A stretch of DNA of 64,000 bases from Streptomyces sp. Ru62 (GTDB taxonomy: Bacteria; Actinomycetota; Actinomycetes; Streptomycetales; Streptomycetaceae): NCBI RefSeq assembly GCF_002920615.1, contig NZ_PQSU01000013.1, forward strand, positions 124,001-188,000, read 5' to 3'. The translations under genes and the position numbers were made by a program. Shown piece after piece: positions 1 through 7,866 of the stretch. The number at the start of each line of letters is the position of its first letter. Within the stretch, counting starts at the first letter, position 1. The notes below the pieces were generated by a model that was given only the letters and a program-made list of their open reading frames with translations, did no database searches and was not told the origin of the DNA.

Positions 1-1
1 C

Positions 2-265
2 GGCGGCGGCCTGCTGGGCGCCGCCGGCGCCGTCGGCTACGTCGGACTGATCACCCTGGCCGGAGCGGCCACCGCCGCCCTCTCCCTGGCACTGCCCGTG
101 TGGGCGGCGGCGCTGATCGTGGCAGCGGTGTTCTTCGCCGTCGCCGGCCTGCTGGCCGCGACCGGCCGCGCCCAGCTGCGCCGCGCCGCCCCGCCCACGC
201 CCGAGAAGACCCTCGGCAGTGTCAGGGCGGACGTCGACGCCATCAGGGAAAGGGCACACCGATGA
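2..265 (+). CDS. Phage-holin-family (DUF1469-like) membrane protein, 3' part
   Basis: Only the last 87 codons are in the window; the gene begins to the left. The visible part has two hydrophobic stretches (roughly codons 9-30 and 33-55) separated by a short turn, then a polar tail rich in Arg, Pro and Glu. This is the architecture of the actinobacterial putative holin/PspC-like DUF1469 membrane proteins usually encoded just before a DUF3618 gene, which is the arrangement here. The stop codon overlaps the start of the next gene as ATGA, so the two are almost certainly translated together. Despite the family name there is no evidence of a phage. A role in envelope organisation is inference only. 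Confidence 0.6.
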   Translation, partial: GGGLLGAAGAVGYVGLITLAGAATAALSLALPVWAAALIVAAVFFAVAGLLAATGRAQLRRAAPPTPEKTLGSVRADVDAIRERAHR

Positions 266-795
266 CGCACAGGAACCCGCACGGCTCGGGCGCCAAGGGC
301 CCCGACGAGCTGCGGCGGCAGATCGAACACACCCGGAGCCAGCTCGGCGACACCGTCGCCCAGCTGGTGGACCGGGCCGATGTGAAGGGCCGGGCCCGGG
401 CGCGCGCCGCCGACCTGAGGGACAAGGCCGGCGCCATGACCGTCCAGCTGCGCGCCGGCGCCGCCCAGGCGGGGCACGGGGTGCAGGACCGGGCGGCCAA
501 GGCGGGCCACCTGGTGCAGGACCGCGCCGCGCGCGCCGGCCACACCGCGCAGGAACGGATGACCAAGGCCGGGCACCTGGTGCAGGAACGGGCCGGGCAC
601 AGCCGGCACGCCCTGCGGGACCGGGCGGCCCACGCCGGCCACACCATGGAGCACGACGCGCGGGTGCCGGGCCCGGTGCGGTCCGCCCTGAGCGCCGCGA
701 TGCGGCACCCCCGGCCGGCGCTGATCATCGGCGCGGCGGGCGCCGCCGTCGTCGGCGCGGCCGTGCTCTGGCGCCGCATCGACCGATGCCAGTGA
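262..795 (+). CDS. DUF3618 domain membrane protein with 11-residue repeats
   Basis: The 177-residue protein starts at the ATG overlapping the previous stop, with AGGGAAAGG as ribosome binding site. Residues about 13-45 (PDELRRQIEHTRSQLGDTV region) are the DUF3618 signature, an N-terminal helix found in actinobacterial single-pass membrane proteins. Residues 68-133 are six back-to-back 11-residue units of the pattern xxAGHxxQxRA. The C-terminus carries one transmembrane segment (about 153-170) and a basic tail. The predicted form is a long amphipathic helix on a membrane anchor. Function is unknown; by position it partners the upstream holin-like protein. The repeat region is the unusual part, since typical DUF3618 proteins have a less regular spacer. 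Confidence 0.7.
   Translation: MTHRNPHGSGAKGPDELRRQIEHTRSQLGDTVAQLVDRADVKGRARARAADLRDKAGAMTVQLRAGAAQAGHGVQDRAAKAGHLVQDRAARAGHTAQERMTKAGHLVQERAGHSRHALRDRAAHAGHTMEHDARVPGPVRSALSAAMRHPRPALIIGAAGAAVVGAAVLWRRIDRCQ
463..660 (+). repeat. Six 33-bp units encoding an 11-residue repeat
   Basis: Within the DUF3618 gene, six consecutive 11-codon units read AQAGHGVQDRA, AKAGHLVQDRA, ARAGHTAQERM, TKAGHLVQERA, GHSRHALRDRA and AHAGHTMEHDA. The first four are most alike; the last two are more diverged. An 11-residue period corresponds to three helical turns, as in amphipathic 11-mer proteins such as LEA and synuclein types, so a membrane-lying or coiled helix is a reasonable inference. Unit number may vary between strains by slippage. 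Confidence 0.8.
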
Positions 796-890
796 GCCCC
801 TGCCACTGAGCTGCTGCCGCTGAGCTGCTGCCGGTGAGCCCCTGCCGCCTGGCCGCTGCCAGTGGGCCTCTGTCACCGGGCCGCTGCCGG
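793..890. repeat. Seven tandem 14-bp units after the DUF3618 stop
   Basis: Beginning with the stop codon, seven units of 14 bp follow without gaps. They start TGAGCCCCTGCCAC, TGAGCTGCTGCCGC, TGAGCTGCTGCCGG and TGAGCCCCTGCCGC and then decay (CTGGCCGCTGCCAG, TGGGCCTCTGTCAC, CGGGCCGCTGCCGG), followed by a partial TGAGCACGGG. The first four units each carry a TGA, so read-through would meet repeated stops at shifting frames. It looks like replication slippage in non-coding DNA between the gene and its terminator. Confidence 0.8.
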
Positions 891-900
891 TGAGCACGGG

Positions 901-943
901 ACGGCGGGATCGCCCGGGCGTGAACCCGGGCCGGTCCCGCCGT
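901..943. terminator. Bidirectional terminator hairpin
   Basis: ACGGCGGGA (901-909) is perfectly complementary to TCCCGCCGT (935-943), and an inner CCCGGG/CCCGGG pair (913-918, 925-930) extends the fold. It sits between convergent genes, five bases from the nuclease stop codon. There is no long T run, which is common for high-GC terminators. Confidence 0.6.
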
Positions 944-947
944 TCTG

Positions 948-2783
948 TCACGGACGGAACCGCAGCACCTGCGGGTCGTGGTCGCTGATCTGGTCGTTGA
1001 ACTCCGAGTTGATGTGCACGCTGTCGTACTCGAAGTCGCAGCCGCGGCGGATCGCCGGGCTGATCAGGATCTGGTCCAGGACCTGCTGGTTGCCCTGGTA
1101 GTCATAGGTGTAACGCTCGCTCTTCGGCAGCGACTTGATCGCCGACCACAGCTCGCCGTCGCCCTCCAGGATCCGCGCGGTCCCGGAGAACTCGAAGTCG
1201 TTCATGTCGCCGAGCGCGATGACGTCCGCGTTCTTCTGCGCGGACAGGATGTCCTTGACGAACGCGTTCACCTCGGTCGCCTGGGCGTGCCGCTGGATCT
1301 CCGAGCTGCGCACCGGCGGCTGGTACTGCGCGGTGAGGCCCTGGTCGCCGCCCTTGGAGTTGAGGTGGTTGGCGATCACGAAGACGGTCCTGCCGCGGAA
1401 GACGAACTCGCCCGCGAGCGGCTTGCGGCTGTTGCTCCAGGCCGCGTTCGCGGGGTCGATCCGGCCCGGGGAGACCGTCAGCTGCGCCTTGCCGTGCACC
1501 TTGGTGACGCCGACGGCGGTGGTCGGGTCGCCGCCCGCGCGGTCCACGAAGGAGACCCGCTCGGGGTTGAACAGGAACACCTGGCGGATGTTGCCGCCGG
1601 GCTCACCGCCGTCCTGGTCGTTGACCGGGTTGACCGAGCGCCAGTCGTACCGGGGGCCGCCCGCCGCCACGATCGCGTCGATCAGCTTGGTCACGGTCTG
1701 GTCCGCGTCGACCGTGCCGTCGTCCTTGGCGCCGTTGTTGTCCTGGATCTCCTCCAGGGACACGATGTCCGGCGACTGGAGGTTGTGCACGATCGCGAAG
1801 GCGTGCTGGTCGAAGGTGGCGTCCGACGGGTCGAGGTTCTCGACGTTGTAGGTCGCCACCGCCAGCTCGCGGCCCGACTGCTTCCGTGTCGTCTCGCGCT
1901 CCAGACCGGCGCTCTTCAGCGTGCCGAGCTCGCTCGCGACGAGGGTGTAGCCGCCGTACTGGTTGAAGTCCAGCGGGCCGGTGGTGGTGCCCTCCAGGGT
2001 GTCGCCGACGTTCGCCTTCGGGAAGTCGGCGGTCGAGCCCAGCGACTGGATCTGGAGCCGGCCGGTGTTCTGGGAGTCGTAGGAGCCGTACACCGTGCCG
2101 CCGCGGCGGCTGCGGTGCTCCCACGGCTTCACGGTGACCCACAGCTCGCTGTACGGGTCGGTCGCGGTGACCACGCGGGCGTCGGCGACCTGGACGTTCA
2201 TGCCCTCCAGGGACTCGTAGTGGTCCAGCGCGTACGCGGACGGGTCCAGGGGGAGGCCGTTGATCGAGTTGGCCGCGGCGGCGTCGCCGGTGGGCGCGTA
2301 CGCGTCCGGCACCGTGTCCTCGTCGACGACGACCGGCGCCGGGACCGCGTTGCCCGTGGAGACGGTGGTGATCACCGGCTTGGTGATCTCCGTCAGCGAC
2401 TGGTTGCCGGAGGAGGTGCCGCCCGGGACGTACTCGGAGACCGTGCCGGTCACCTTCACCGCGTCACCGACCGCCACCTTCGGCGTGGAGCTGGTGAAGA
2501 CGAACACGCCCTCGCTGGTGGCCGGGTTGTCGTCCGGGGTCGGGTCCTGGAGCCAGAAGCCCCTGGAGGAGCCGTACGTGCGCGTGGCCGTGACGATGCC
2601 GGGCACGTCCGTCACCTTCTGACCGGCGAACGGGGATATCCGGGTCGTGCCCTGGATGTCGTGCACGCGCACCGAGTCGGCGTGCGCGGGCGTGGGGAGG
2701 GCGACTATCTGGCTGACCGCCGCCGCGCTGCAGACGGTGGCGACGGTGAGCGCGGCGAGGCGCGCGGAAGACCTGCTCGGCAA
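948..2783 (-). CDS. Secreted NucH/ExeM-type endonuclease/exonuclease/phosphatase-family nuclease
   Basis: I place the start at a TTG (2783) with GGAGGGA eight bases upstream, giving 611 residues. The longer open frame would run antisense through the neighbouring gene. The protein opens with a Sec signal peptide (basic SSARLAAL, hydrophobic core, PTPAHA before the likely cleavage). An N-terminal OB-fold-like region (about 40-280) is followed by the metal-dependent EEP nuclease domain: LAVATYNVENLDP, DIVSLEEIQD, FVIANHLNSK, ALGDMNDFE and ISDHDPQ supply the catalytic Asn, Glu, His and Asp residues. Members degrade extracellular DNA and recover phosphate and nucleosides. It is monocistronic and convergent to the DUF3618 gene. 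A single GTTCACTCGGC unit upstream resembles half a PHO box but lacks a partner. Confidence 0.85.
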   Translation of the reverse strand: MPSRSSARLAALTVATVCSAAAVSQIVALPTPAHADSVRVHDIQGTTRISPFAGQKVTDVPGIVTATRTYGSSRGFWLQDPTPDDNPATSEGVFVFTSSTPKVAVGDAVKVTGTVSEYVPGGTSSGNQSLTEITKPVITTVSTGNAVPAPVVVDEDTVPDAYAPTGDAAAANSINGLPLDPSAYALDHYESLEGMNVQVADARVVTATDPYSELWVTVKPWEHRSRRGGTVYGSYDSQNTGRLQIQSLGSTADFPKANVGDTLEGTTTGPLDFNQYGGYTLVASELGTLKSAGLERETTRKQSGRELAVATYNVENLDPSDATFDQHAFAIVHNLQSPDIVSLEEIQDNNGAKDDGTVDADQTVTKLIDAIVAAGGPRYDWRSVNPVNDQDGGEPGGNIRQVFLFNPERVSFVDRAGGDPTTAVGVTKVHGKAQLTVSPGRIDPANAAWSNSRKPLAGEFVFRGRTVFVIANHLNSKGGDQGLTAQYQPPVRSSEIQRHAQATEVNAFVKDILSAQKNADVIALGDMNDFEFSGTARILEGDGELWSAIKSLPKSERYTYDYQGNQQVLDQILISPAIRRGCDFEYDSVHINSEFNDQISDHDPQVLRFRP

Positions 2784-3048
2784 GGGATCCCTCCGGGGAC
2801 GTGACGATGCGCCGGGACGAGGGTGGAACGGGAGCGTGTCGAGGTCGTGGCCCTCTGTGACACGCGTAGAGCCGAGTGAACAGTTGTCCCCCCAACTTCT
2901 ACGCGCGTCAATCTCCTGCCTGCCCCTGGGAGTTGTCAAGGTTTCGGCCATGTCCGGCCGCTTACGGTGAGATGAACCGGGCGGCATGGGTGGAAATCCG
3001 TCTAGGCTGAGCGGCTGAGCCCGTTCACGGTCCGAGGAGAACCAGCCG
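2784..3048. promoter_or_regulatory. Divergent promoter region, nuclease / conserved hypothetical
   Basis: This 265-bp gap separates two divergent genes. For the rightward gene a TAGGCT -10 lies at 3003-3008, though no good -35 is seen. For the leftward nuclease a TTGACA -35 reads at 2939-2934, about 18 bases from a weak GAGATT. A lone PHO-like 11-mer (2871-2881, minus strand) has no adjacent second repeat, so phosphate control of the nuclease is only suggestive. Confidence 0.4.
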
Positions 3049-4476
3049 ATGTCAGACAGCTCCCCCCTGCCGCCCGTACGGCTGCATCCCGAAGCGGAGC
3101 TGGCGCGCGCCGCGCTGTCCACGCCGTTGCTCTCCAGGGCGGCCCGCCTCGCCCGCTGGGCCGGCCCCGGCACCCGCGTCGACGCCGGCGGCGGGCTGGT
3201 CGAGGAGCAGTTGCCGGCCGCCGTCGAACTGCTCGGACTGACCGGGGACGACGCCGCCGCGTACGCGAGCGAGGCCTGGCGGGTCGCCGTGGACGCCGGT
3301 CTGGTCGAGATCGTGGACGAGGAGGCCGGCACCGTCCGGGCCGGCGAGGAGCTGGAGCTGCTCACCGGCGGCTCCCCGCGGGACGTGCTCACCGTGTGGC
3401 TGGCCGCACTGGAGACCGTCATCGCCGACGCGACCGTCCCCGACCTGGACGACCTGGTCGACGCGCTGGACGAGGGCGGCGAGGTCGATTTCTCGTCACT
3501 CGGCTGGGACCCCGAGGCCGAGGCGGAGTTCCTCGACGGCGTCCTGGGCAACCTCTACCTGCTGACCGTCAGTGAGGACGGCCCCGGCGACGCCACCGTC
3601 CCGCTGCCCGCGCTCGCCGCCTCCGTGATCGTGCCCGACGGCATGGGCGAGCCCACCAACGACGTCCTGGAGCAGATCTCCGACGCGATGATGCGGCTGG
3701 ACGACCAGTTCCGGGTGCTGGAGCCGGTCGGACTCGTGGACTACCGGCCGGTGGACGAGGCGCTGATGGCCGACACCGACGAGGAACCCGCGGCGACCGT
3801 GGACGACACCGACGTCGCCCGCTACGGCATGGTCCGCCTCACCCCGCTCGGCGCGTACGGGCTGCGGGCGCGGCTGCTGGAGGCCGGGTTCGAGGCGCCC
3901 GCCGTCGGTGACCTGGCCGACAAGGGCGCGGACGTCCTGCTCGACGGCACCGCCCGGTTCGGCCAGTCCGCCGCCCGGGCCGAGACCGAGCAGTGGCTGG
4001 CCCGCCGCGAACCCCTCGCTGCCGCACGGGAGTTGCTGGCGGCGGCACGCGGCGCGGACGCCGGGGCCCCGTTGCGCAGGCTCCGCTGCCAGCAGGCCCT
4101 GTCGCTGGTCGGCGCCGAGGCCGAGCCCGCGCTGCGCGAGGTGCTGGACGACCCCGAGCTGGGCGGGCTGGCCCGGGTGTGGCTGAGCGAACGGGGCGCC
4201 GCCGGAGTGCCGGCGCCGTCCGAGGACATGGTGTTCTGGCTGACCGTCGACACACTGGCCGCACAGCTCGCGGCCGAGGGCAACTCCGAGGAACTCCAGG
4301 CCCTCGTGGAGGGGCTGGCCGCCCAGCACAGCGGGTTCTTCACGGCGGCCTGGCGGGTGGAGCACCCCGACACCGCCGAGGTCCTGGACGCGATGGGGCG
4401 GCTGCACCCGGACAAGAAGGTGGCCAAGCAGGCGCGGAAGGCTGCGTTCAAGGCGCGTTCGCAGCAGGGGAGTTGA
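3049..4476 (+). CDS. Conserved hypothetical protein, 475 aa
   Basis: The ATG follows a clear GAGGAGAA ribosome binding site. I do not recognise a named domain. The protein is acidic and alanine/leucine-rich with no signal peptide or membrane segment, so it is cytoplasmic. The N-terminal third looks like a tandem winged-helix-like fold (alternating short helices with hydrophobic spacing and a phrase like AWRVAVDAGLVEI). The C-terminal half is helical repeat-like, and it ends with a very basic tail (KKVAKQARKAAFKARSQ) that could contact nucleic acid. Similar proteins of this length are widespread, uncharacterised Streptomyces proteins in my recollection. It is transcribed alone, with its own terminator directly downstream. 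Confidence 0.75.
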   Translation: MSDSSPLPPVRLHPEAELARAALSTPLLSRAARLARWAGPGTRVDAGGGLVEEQLPAAVELLGLTGDDAAAYASEAWRVAVDAGLVEIVDEEAGTVRAGEELELLTGGSPRDVLTVWLAALETVIADATVPDLDDLVDALDEGGEVDFSSLGWDPEAEAEFLDGVLGNLYLLTVSEDGPGDATVPLPALAASVIVPDGMGEPTNDVLEQISDAMMRLDDQFRVLEPVGLVDYRPVDEALMADTDEEPAATVDDTDVARYGMVRLTPLGAYGLRARLLEAGFEAPAVGDLADKGADVLLDGTARFGQSAARAETEQWLARREPLAAARELLAAARGADAGAPLRRLRCQQALSLVGAEAEPALREVLDDPELGGLARVWLSERGAAGVPAPSEDMVFWLTVDTLAAQLAAEGNSEELQALVEGLAAQHSGFFTAAWRVEHPDTAEVLDAMGRLHPDKKVAKQARKAAFKARSQQGS

Positions 4477-4484
4477 GGACGCGC

Positions 4485-4512
4485 CCGGTCGGCGGCCCGA
4501 CCGGTGCCTTTT
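4485..4512 (+). terminator. Rho-independent terminator
   Basis: CCGGTCGG (4485-4492) pairs perfectly with CCGACCGG (4497-4504) across a 4-base loop, followed by TGCCTTTT. It lies nine bases after the upstream stop codon and separates that gene from the phosphatase promoter. Confidence 0.75.
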
Positions 4513-4570
4513 GCTGGCGATGGGGTGGTGCGTACGGATTCTTGAACAAGGACCGGTGAAGTAGCCCGGC

Positions 4571-4592
4571 GTTCAACTCGCGTTCACAAGTG
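4571..4592 (+). promoter_or_regulatory. PHO box (PhoP operator)
   Basis: Two adjacent 11-base direct repeats, GTTCAACTCGC and GTTCACAAGTG, match the Streptomyces PHO-box consensus (GTTCA plus six-base tail, two units in tandem). They lie 73 bases upstream of the phosphatase start, where PhoP would sit over the -35 region. The fit with the product makes PhoR-PhoP induction under phosphate limitation likely. Confidence 0.75.
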
Positions 4593-4664
4593 GGCGGGAG
4601 CGTGTGCGCCGAACCGAGGCCCCCCACCCTCCACGGCACTACCACCGTCGTCACAGGAGACACC

Positions 4665-6119
4665 ATGTCGCTCACCCGCAGGGACTTCGCCAGAAAATCC
4701 GCGATCACCGGTGCCGGGGTCGCCCTGGCGGGCAGCGTCGGCGCCCTCGCCACCGCGCCGAACGCCCTCGCCGCCACGGACACCGAGAGCGCCGAGGCCG
4801 AGTCCGCGCACGGGGGCCACCACCACGGCGTCGGCTACGGCCCGCTGATCGCCGACCCCAAGGGCATCCTCGCCCTGCCCGCCGGCTTCTCGTACAAGAT
4901 CATCACCTACAGCGGCAGGACCAAGCTGGAGTCCGGCGAGTTCACCCCGTCCAACCACGACGGCACGGCCACCTTCGAGGGCCCCCGTGGCACCACCCTC
5001 CTCGTCAACAACCACGAGCTGGCCGGCGCCCGCTCCCAGTGGCCGTACCCGGTGCCGCTCACCGAGGGCCTGGTCTACGACCCGGCGGCGGCCGGCGGCT
5101 GCACCGTCGTCGAGGTCCGCCGCGGCGGCGAGGTCGCCGAGTGGGTGGGCATCGCCGGCACCGCCACCAACTGCGCCGGTGGCAGCACCCCCTGGGGCAC
5201 CTGGCTGACCTGCGAGGAGACCGAGGACAAGGCCGGCAAGAACGGCTTCACCAAGGACCACGGCTACGTCTTCGAGGTCGACCCGGAGGACCGCCGGGCC
5301 AACCGCGACCCCAAGCCCGTCAAGGCCCTGGGCCGCTACGCCCACGAGGCCGTCGTGGTCGACCCCAAGCGCGGGCACGTCTACCTCACCGAGGACGCCT
5401 CCGGCCCCAACGGCCTGTTCTACCGCTGGACCCCGCCGGAGGGCTTCCGTCACGGCCGGGGCAAGCTGCGCACCCTCGCCGACGACGCGGGCGTGCTCCA
5501 GGCGTTCAAGTGCTTCGACTCCGGCGGCAAGTTCGTGGACGACCTGTCCCGTGCCACGAAGATCGGCACCGTGTACGGCGTCGACTGGGTGGACGTCCCC
5601 GACCGTGACGCCAGGACCGTCTCGGTGCGCAAGCAGTTCACCGACGGCCAGGTCACCCGCGCCCGCAAGCTGGAGGGCATGTGGTGGGGCGACGGCGGCG
5701 TCTACGTCGTCTCCTCCTACGCCCGCCAGGAGAGCCCGGTCCAGCACGACGGCCAGGTCTGGTTCTACGACCCCAAGCGCCGCACGCTGACGCTGAAGGT
5801 GCTGCTCGGCGTGAACCCGGACCCGGCGAAGGACGGCGCCTTCGACGGCCCCGACAACATCACCGTCTCCCCGTACGGCGGCCTGGTCATCGCCGAGGAC
5901 GGCGAGGGCGTCCAGCACCTGTTCGGCGCCACCGACAGCGGCCGGACCTACCCGATCGCCCGCAACGAGCTGAACATCGGCACCGCCGAGGCGCCGGAGT
6001 ACAGCGAGTTCACCGGCGTCACCTTCTCGCCTGACGGCAAGACCCTCTTCGCCAACATCCAGACGCCCGGCATCATGCTCGCCATCACCGGCCCCTGGAA
6101 GCGCCAGAAGTGCGACTGA
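4665..6119 (+). CDS. PhoX-family (DUF839) alkaline phosphatase, Tat-exported
   Basis: The start is the ATG after ACAGGAGACACC; the frame is open further upstream but has no ribosome binding site there and lacks a signal. The 484-residue protein begins with a twin-arginine signal (SLTRRDFARKSA, hydrophobic stretch, NALAATD). The mature part is the beta-propeller-like PhoX/DUF839 fold with characteristic phrases such as LLVNNHELAG, TWLTCEETED, YGVDWVDVPD, LEGMWWGDGG and DNITVSPYGGLVIAEDG, where acidic residues bind the Ca/Fe cofactor. It would hydrolyse phosphomonoesters outside the cell. A PHO box lies directly upstream. The short His-rich stretch after the signal (HGGHHHG) may bind metal. A few DUF839 proteins are not phosphatases, hence some reserve. 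Confidence 0.85.
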   Translation: MSLTRRDFARKSAITGAGVALAGSVGALATAPNALAATDTESAEAESAHGGHHHGVGYGPLIADPKGILALPAGFSYKIITYSGRTKLESGEFTPSNHDGTATFEGPRGTTLLVNNHELAGARSQWPYPVPLTEGLVYDPAAAGGCTVVEVRRGGEVAEWVGIAGTATNCAGGSTPWGTWLTCEETEDKAGKNGFTKDHGYVFEVDPEDRRANRDPKPVKALGRYAHEAVVVDPKRGHVYLTEDASGPNGLFYRWTPPEGFRHGRGKLRTLADDAGVLQAFKCFDSGGKFVDDLSRATKIGTVYGVDWVDVPDRDARTVSVRKQFTDGQVTRARKLEGMWWGDGGVYVVSSYARQESPVQHDGQVWFYDPKRRTLTLKVLLGVNPDPAKDGAFDGPDNITVSPYGGLVIAEDGEGVQHLFGATDSGRTYPIARNELNIGTAEAPEYSEFTGVTFSPDGKTLFANIQTPGIMLAITGPWKRQKCD

Positions 6120-6143
6120 GCCCCGCTCGGTGACTGACGCGCC

Positions 6144-6203
6144 GGCTCGTTCCCGCTGCCGCCTCCGAGGGTGATCCCCGTACGGTGGCCGTGGGAACGA
6201 GCC
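6144..6203. terminator. Long-loop inverted repeat between convergent genes
   Basis: GGCTCGTTCCC (6144-6154) is a perfect complement of GGGAACGAGCC (6193-6203), an 11-bp stem around a 38-base loop. It lies between the phosphatase stop and the exporter stop and could end transcription from both sides. Confidence 0.5.
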
Positions 6204-6252
6204 ACGCCTCTTCGGGCGCCGCGTCACACACGCTGTGGCGTGCGGGCCTCGG

Positions 6253-7716
6253 TCACTTCACCGGCTCGCGCCGGCCGGTCAGGACCGTCGCCGCGAGCAG
6301 CAGGCCGGCCAGGGTGATCAGGGCGCCGGCGGCGAAGGCGTGGGCGGCGCCGTGGGTGAGGACGGCGCCGGGTGAGCCGGTGGTGTGCCGGGTGGCCGTG
6401 CCGTACACCGTGACCAGGACGGCCAGGCCGACCGTGCCGCCCAGCCACTGCAGGGTCTGGAGCAGCCCCGAGGCCGCGCCCGCGTCCCTGGGGGTGACGG
6501 CGGCCAGGATCGTCGCGTTGAGCGGCATGAAGCTCAGGCCGACGCCCAGGCCCACCAGGAGCAGCGGGCCGAGCAGCCCGGCCGCGTAGCCGTCCCCGGG
6601 CTCCAGCCGGGCCAGCCAGCCGCTGCCGAGCGCGGCCAGGGACATGCCGGTCAGCAGCACCGGCTTGGTGCCGAACCGGGCCAGCAGCCGGGGCACCAGC
6701 CGCACGGTCGTGAACATCACCAGGGTCATCGGCAGGAACGCGAAGCCCGCGCGCAACGGGCTGTAGCCCAGCACCTGCTGGCCGAACAGGGTGAGGAAGT
6801 AGAAGGCGCCGAACATCCCCGCGGGCAGCAGCAGGATGCTCGCGTACCCGCCGGCCCGGTCGCGGTCGGCGAACAGGCGCAGCGGCAGCACCGGTTGGTC
6901 CGCGCGGGACTCCACCAGCAGGAAGCCGGCGAGCAGGACGGCCGCAGCGGCGAAGCCGAGCAGCGCCCGGGTGTCGCCCCAGCCGCCCTGCGAGACCCGG
7001 ATGAACGCGTACACCAGCGAGGTCGTCCCGGCCGTCCCGGTCAGCGCGCCGGGCAGGTCGAACCGGCCTGTGTGGCGCGGGGTCTCGGGGACGAACCGGG
7101 GCAGGGCGAGGGCCAGGGCGAGGCCGATGGGGACGTTGACGAGCAGCGCCCAGCGCCACGAGGCCCACGAGGCCCACGAGGTGAGCATGCCGCCGAGGAC
7201 CAGGCCGACGGAGCCGCCGACGCCGGCCATGGCGGAGTAGACGCTCAGCGCGCGGTGCCGGCGCGGGCCCTCGGGGAAGCCGGTGGTGATCAGGGCCAGG
7301 GTGCTCGGGGCGATCAGGGCGGCGCCCAGACCTTGTGACGCGCGGGCGACGAGCAGCCAGGCGCCGTCGGCGGCGAGGCCGCCGAGCAGGGAGGACAGGG
7401 CGAACAGCAGGACGCCCGCGGTGAGGGTGCGGCGGCGGCCGAGGAGGTCACCGACCCGTCCGCCGAGCAGCAGCAGGCCGCCGAAGGCGAGGGTGTAGGC
7501 GTTGAGGACCCAGGACAGGCCGGTGCGGCTGAAGTGCAGGCCGCGTTGGATGTCCGGCAGCGCCACGTTGACGACGGTGGAGTCGACGCCGACCATCAGG
7601 TAGGCGGTGACGATGACGAGGAGCGTGGTGCCGAGCCGCGCCGGTGGCGCGGTCCCGGCGGAGGCTTCGGTGGCCGGCGAGGCGATGGGTTCGGACGGGG
7701 TGGACGGGGTGGACAT
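6253..7716 (-). CDS. MFS drug exporter, DHA2 family (14 TM)
   Basis: The 487-residue membrane protein has the DHA2 layout: a first helix containing the D-x-T-V-V-N-V-A-L-P signature (GVDSTVVNVALPDIQ), motif A in the first cytoplasmic loop (GRVGDLLGRRR), and motif C in helix 5 (GVGGSVGLVLGGML). About 14 hydrophobic segments can be counted. Such proteins use the proton gradient to export cationic dyes, antibiotics or other hydrophobic compounds. The ATG has GGGAG seven bases upstream. It is divergent from a TetR regulator with a strong inverted repeat between them, the usual arrangement for drug-inducible efflux. The substrate cannot be told from sequence. Confidence 0.9.
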   Translation of the reverse strand: MSTPSTPSEPIASPATEASAGTAPPARLGTTLLVIVTAYLMVGVDSTVVNVALPDIQRGLHFSRTGLSWVLNAYTLAFGGLLLLGGRVGDLLGRRRTLTAGVLLFALSSLLGGLAADGAWLLVARASQGLGAALIAPSTLALITTGFPEGPRRHRALSVYSAMAGVGGSVGLVLGGMLTSWASWASWRWALLVNVPIGLALALALPRFVPETPRHTGRFDLPGALTGTAGTTSLVYAFIRVSQGGWGDTRALLGFAAAAVLLAGFLLVESRADQPVLPLRLFADRDRAGGYASILLLPAGMFGAFYFLTLFGQQVLGYSPLRAGFAFLPMTLVMFTTVRLVPRLLARFGTKPVLLTGMSLAALGSGWLARLEPGDGYAAGLLGPLLLVGLGVGLSFMPLNATILAAVTPRDAGAASGLLQTLQWLGGTVGLAVLVTVYGTATRHTTGSPGAVLTHGAAHAFAAGALITLAGLLLAATVLTGRREPVK

Positions 7717-7799
7717 GGCGGTCTCCCGGTCTGTGCGTCCCCGGGCACGCGGATGTCCGGGCAGGGGTGAGCTGCCCGCGAAGCACTACTACGGTAAGC

Positions 7800-7846
7800 G
7801 GGGACTGTCTCCGTTTAGTGCTCGATAAGATACGGAGAGAGTCCCC
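7800..7846. promoter_or_regulatory. Large inverted repeat, likely TetR operator
   Basis: GGGGACTGTCTCCGT (7800-7814) and ACGGAGAGAGTCCCC (7832-7846) match as inverted 15-base arms in 14 of 15 positions, separated by 17 bases. The spacer holds TAAGAT (7826-7831), a plausible -10 for the regulator. The repeat ends 20 bases before the TetR start and about 85 bases from the exporter start, so bound repressor could cover both promoters. Confidence 0.7.
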
Positions 7847-7866
7847 GGTTTGCAAGGAGTGAGTGG

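Noticed and set aside
1..265. Prophage lysis cassette
   Set aside because: The holin-like family name is misleading; there is no endolysin, tail or integrase gene, and the neighbour is a normal chromosomal DUF3618 gene.
2784..3551. N-terminal extension of the nuclease to 867 residues
   Set aside because: The extra part runs antisense through the gene starting at 3049 and precedes a good signal peptide that begins at the TTG chosen.
4584..6227. Long minus-strand frame (547 codons) opposite the PhoX gene
   Set aside because: It is an antisense shadow produced by high-GC codon bias; it lacks a ribosome binding site and recognisable domains, and the plus strand encodes a clear Tat-exported phosphatase.
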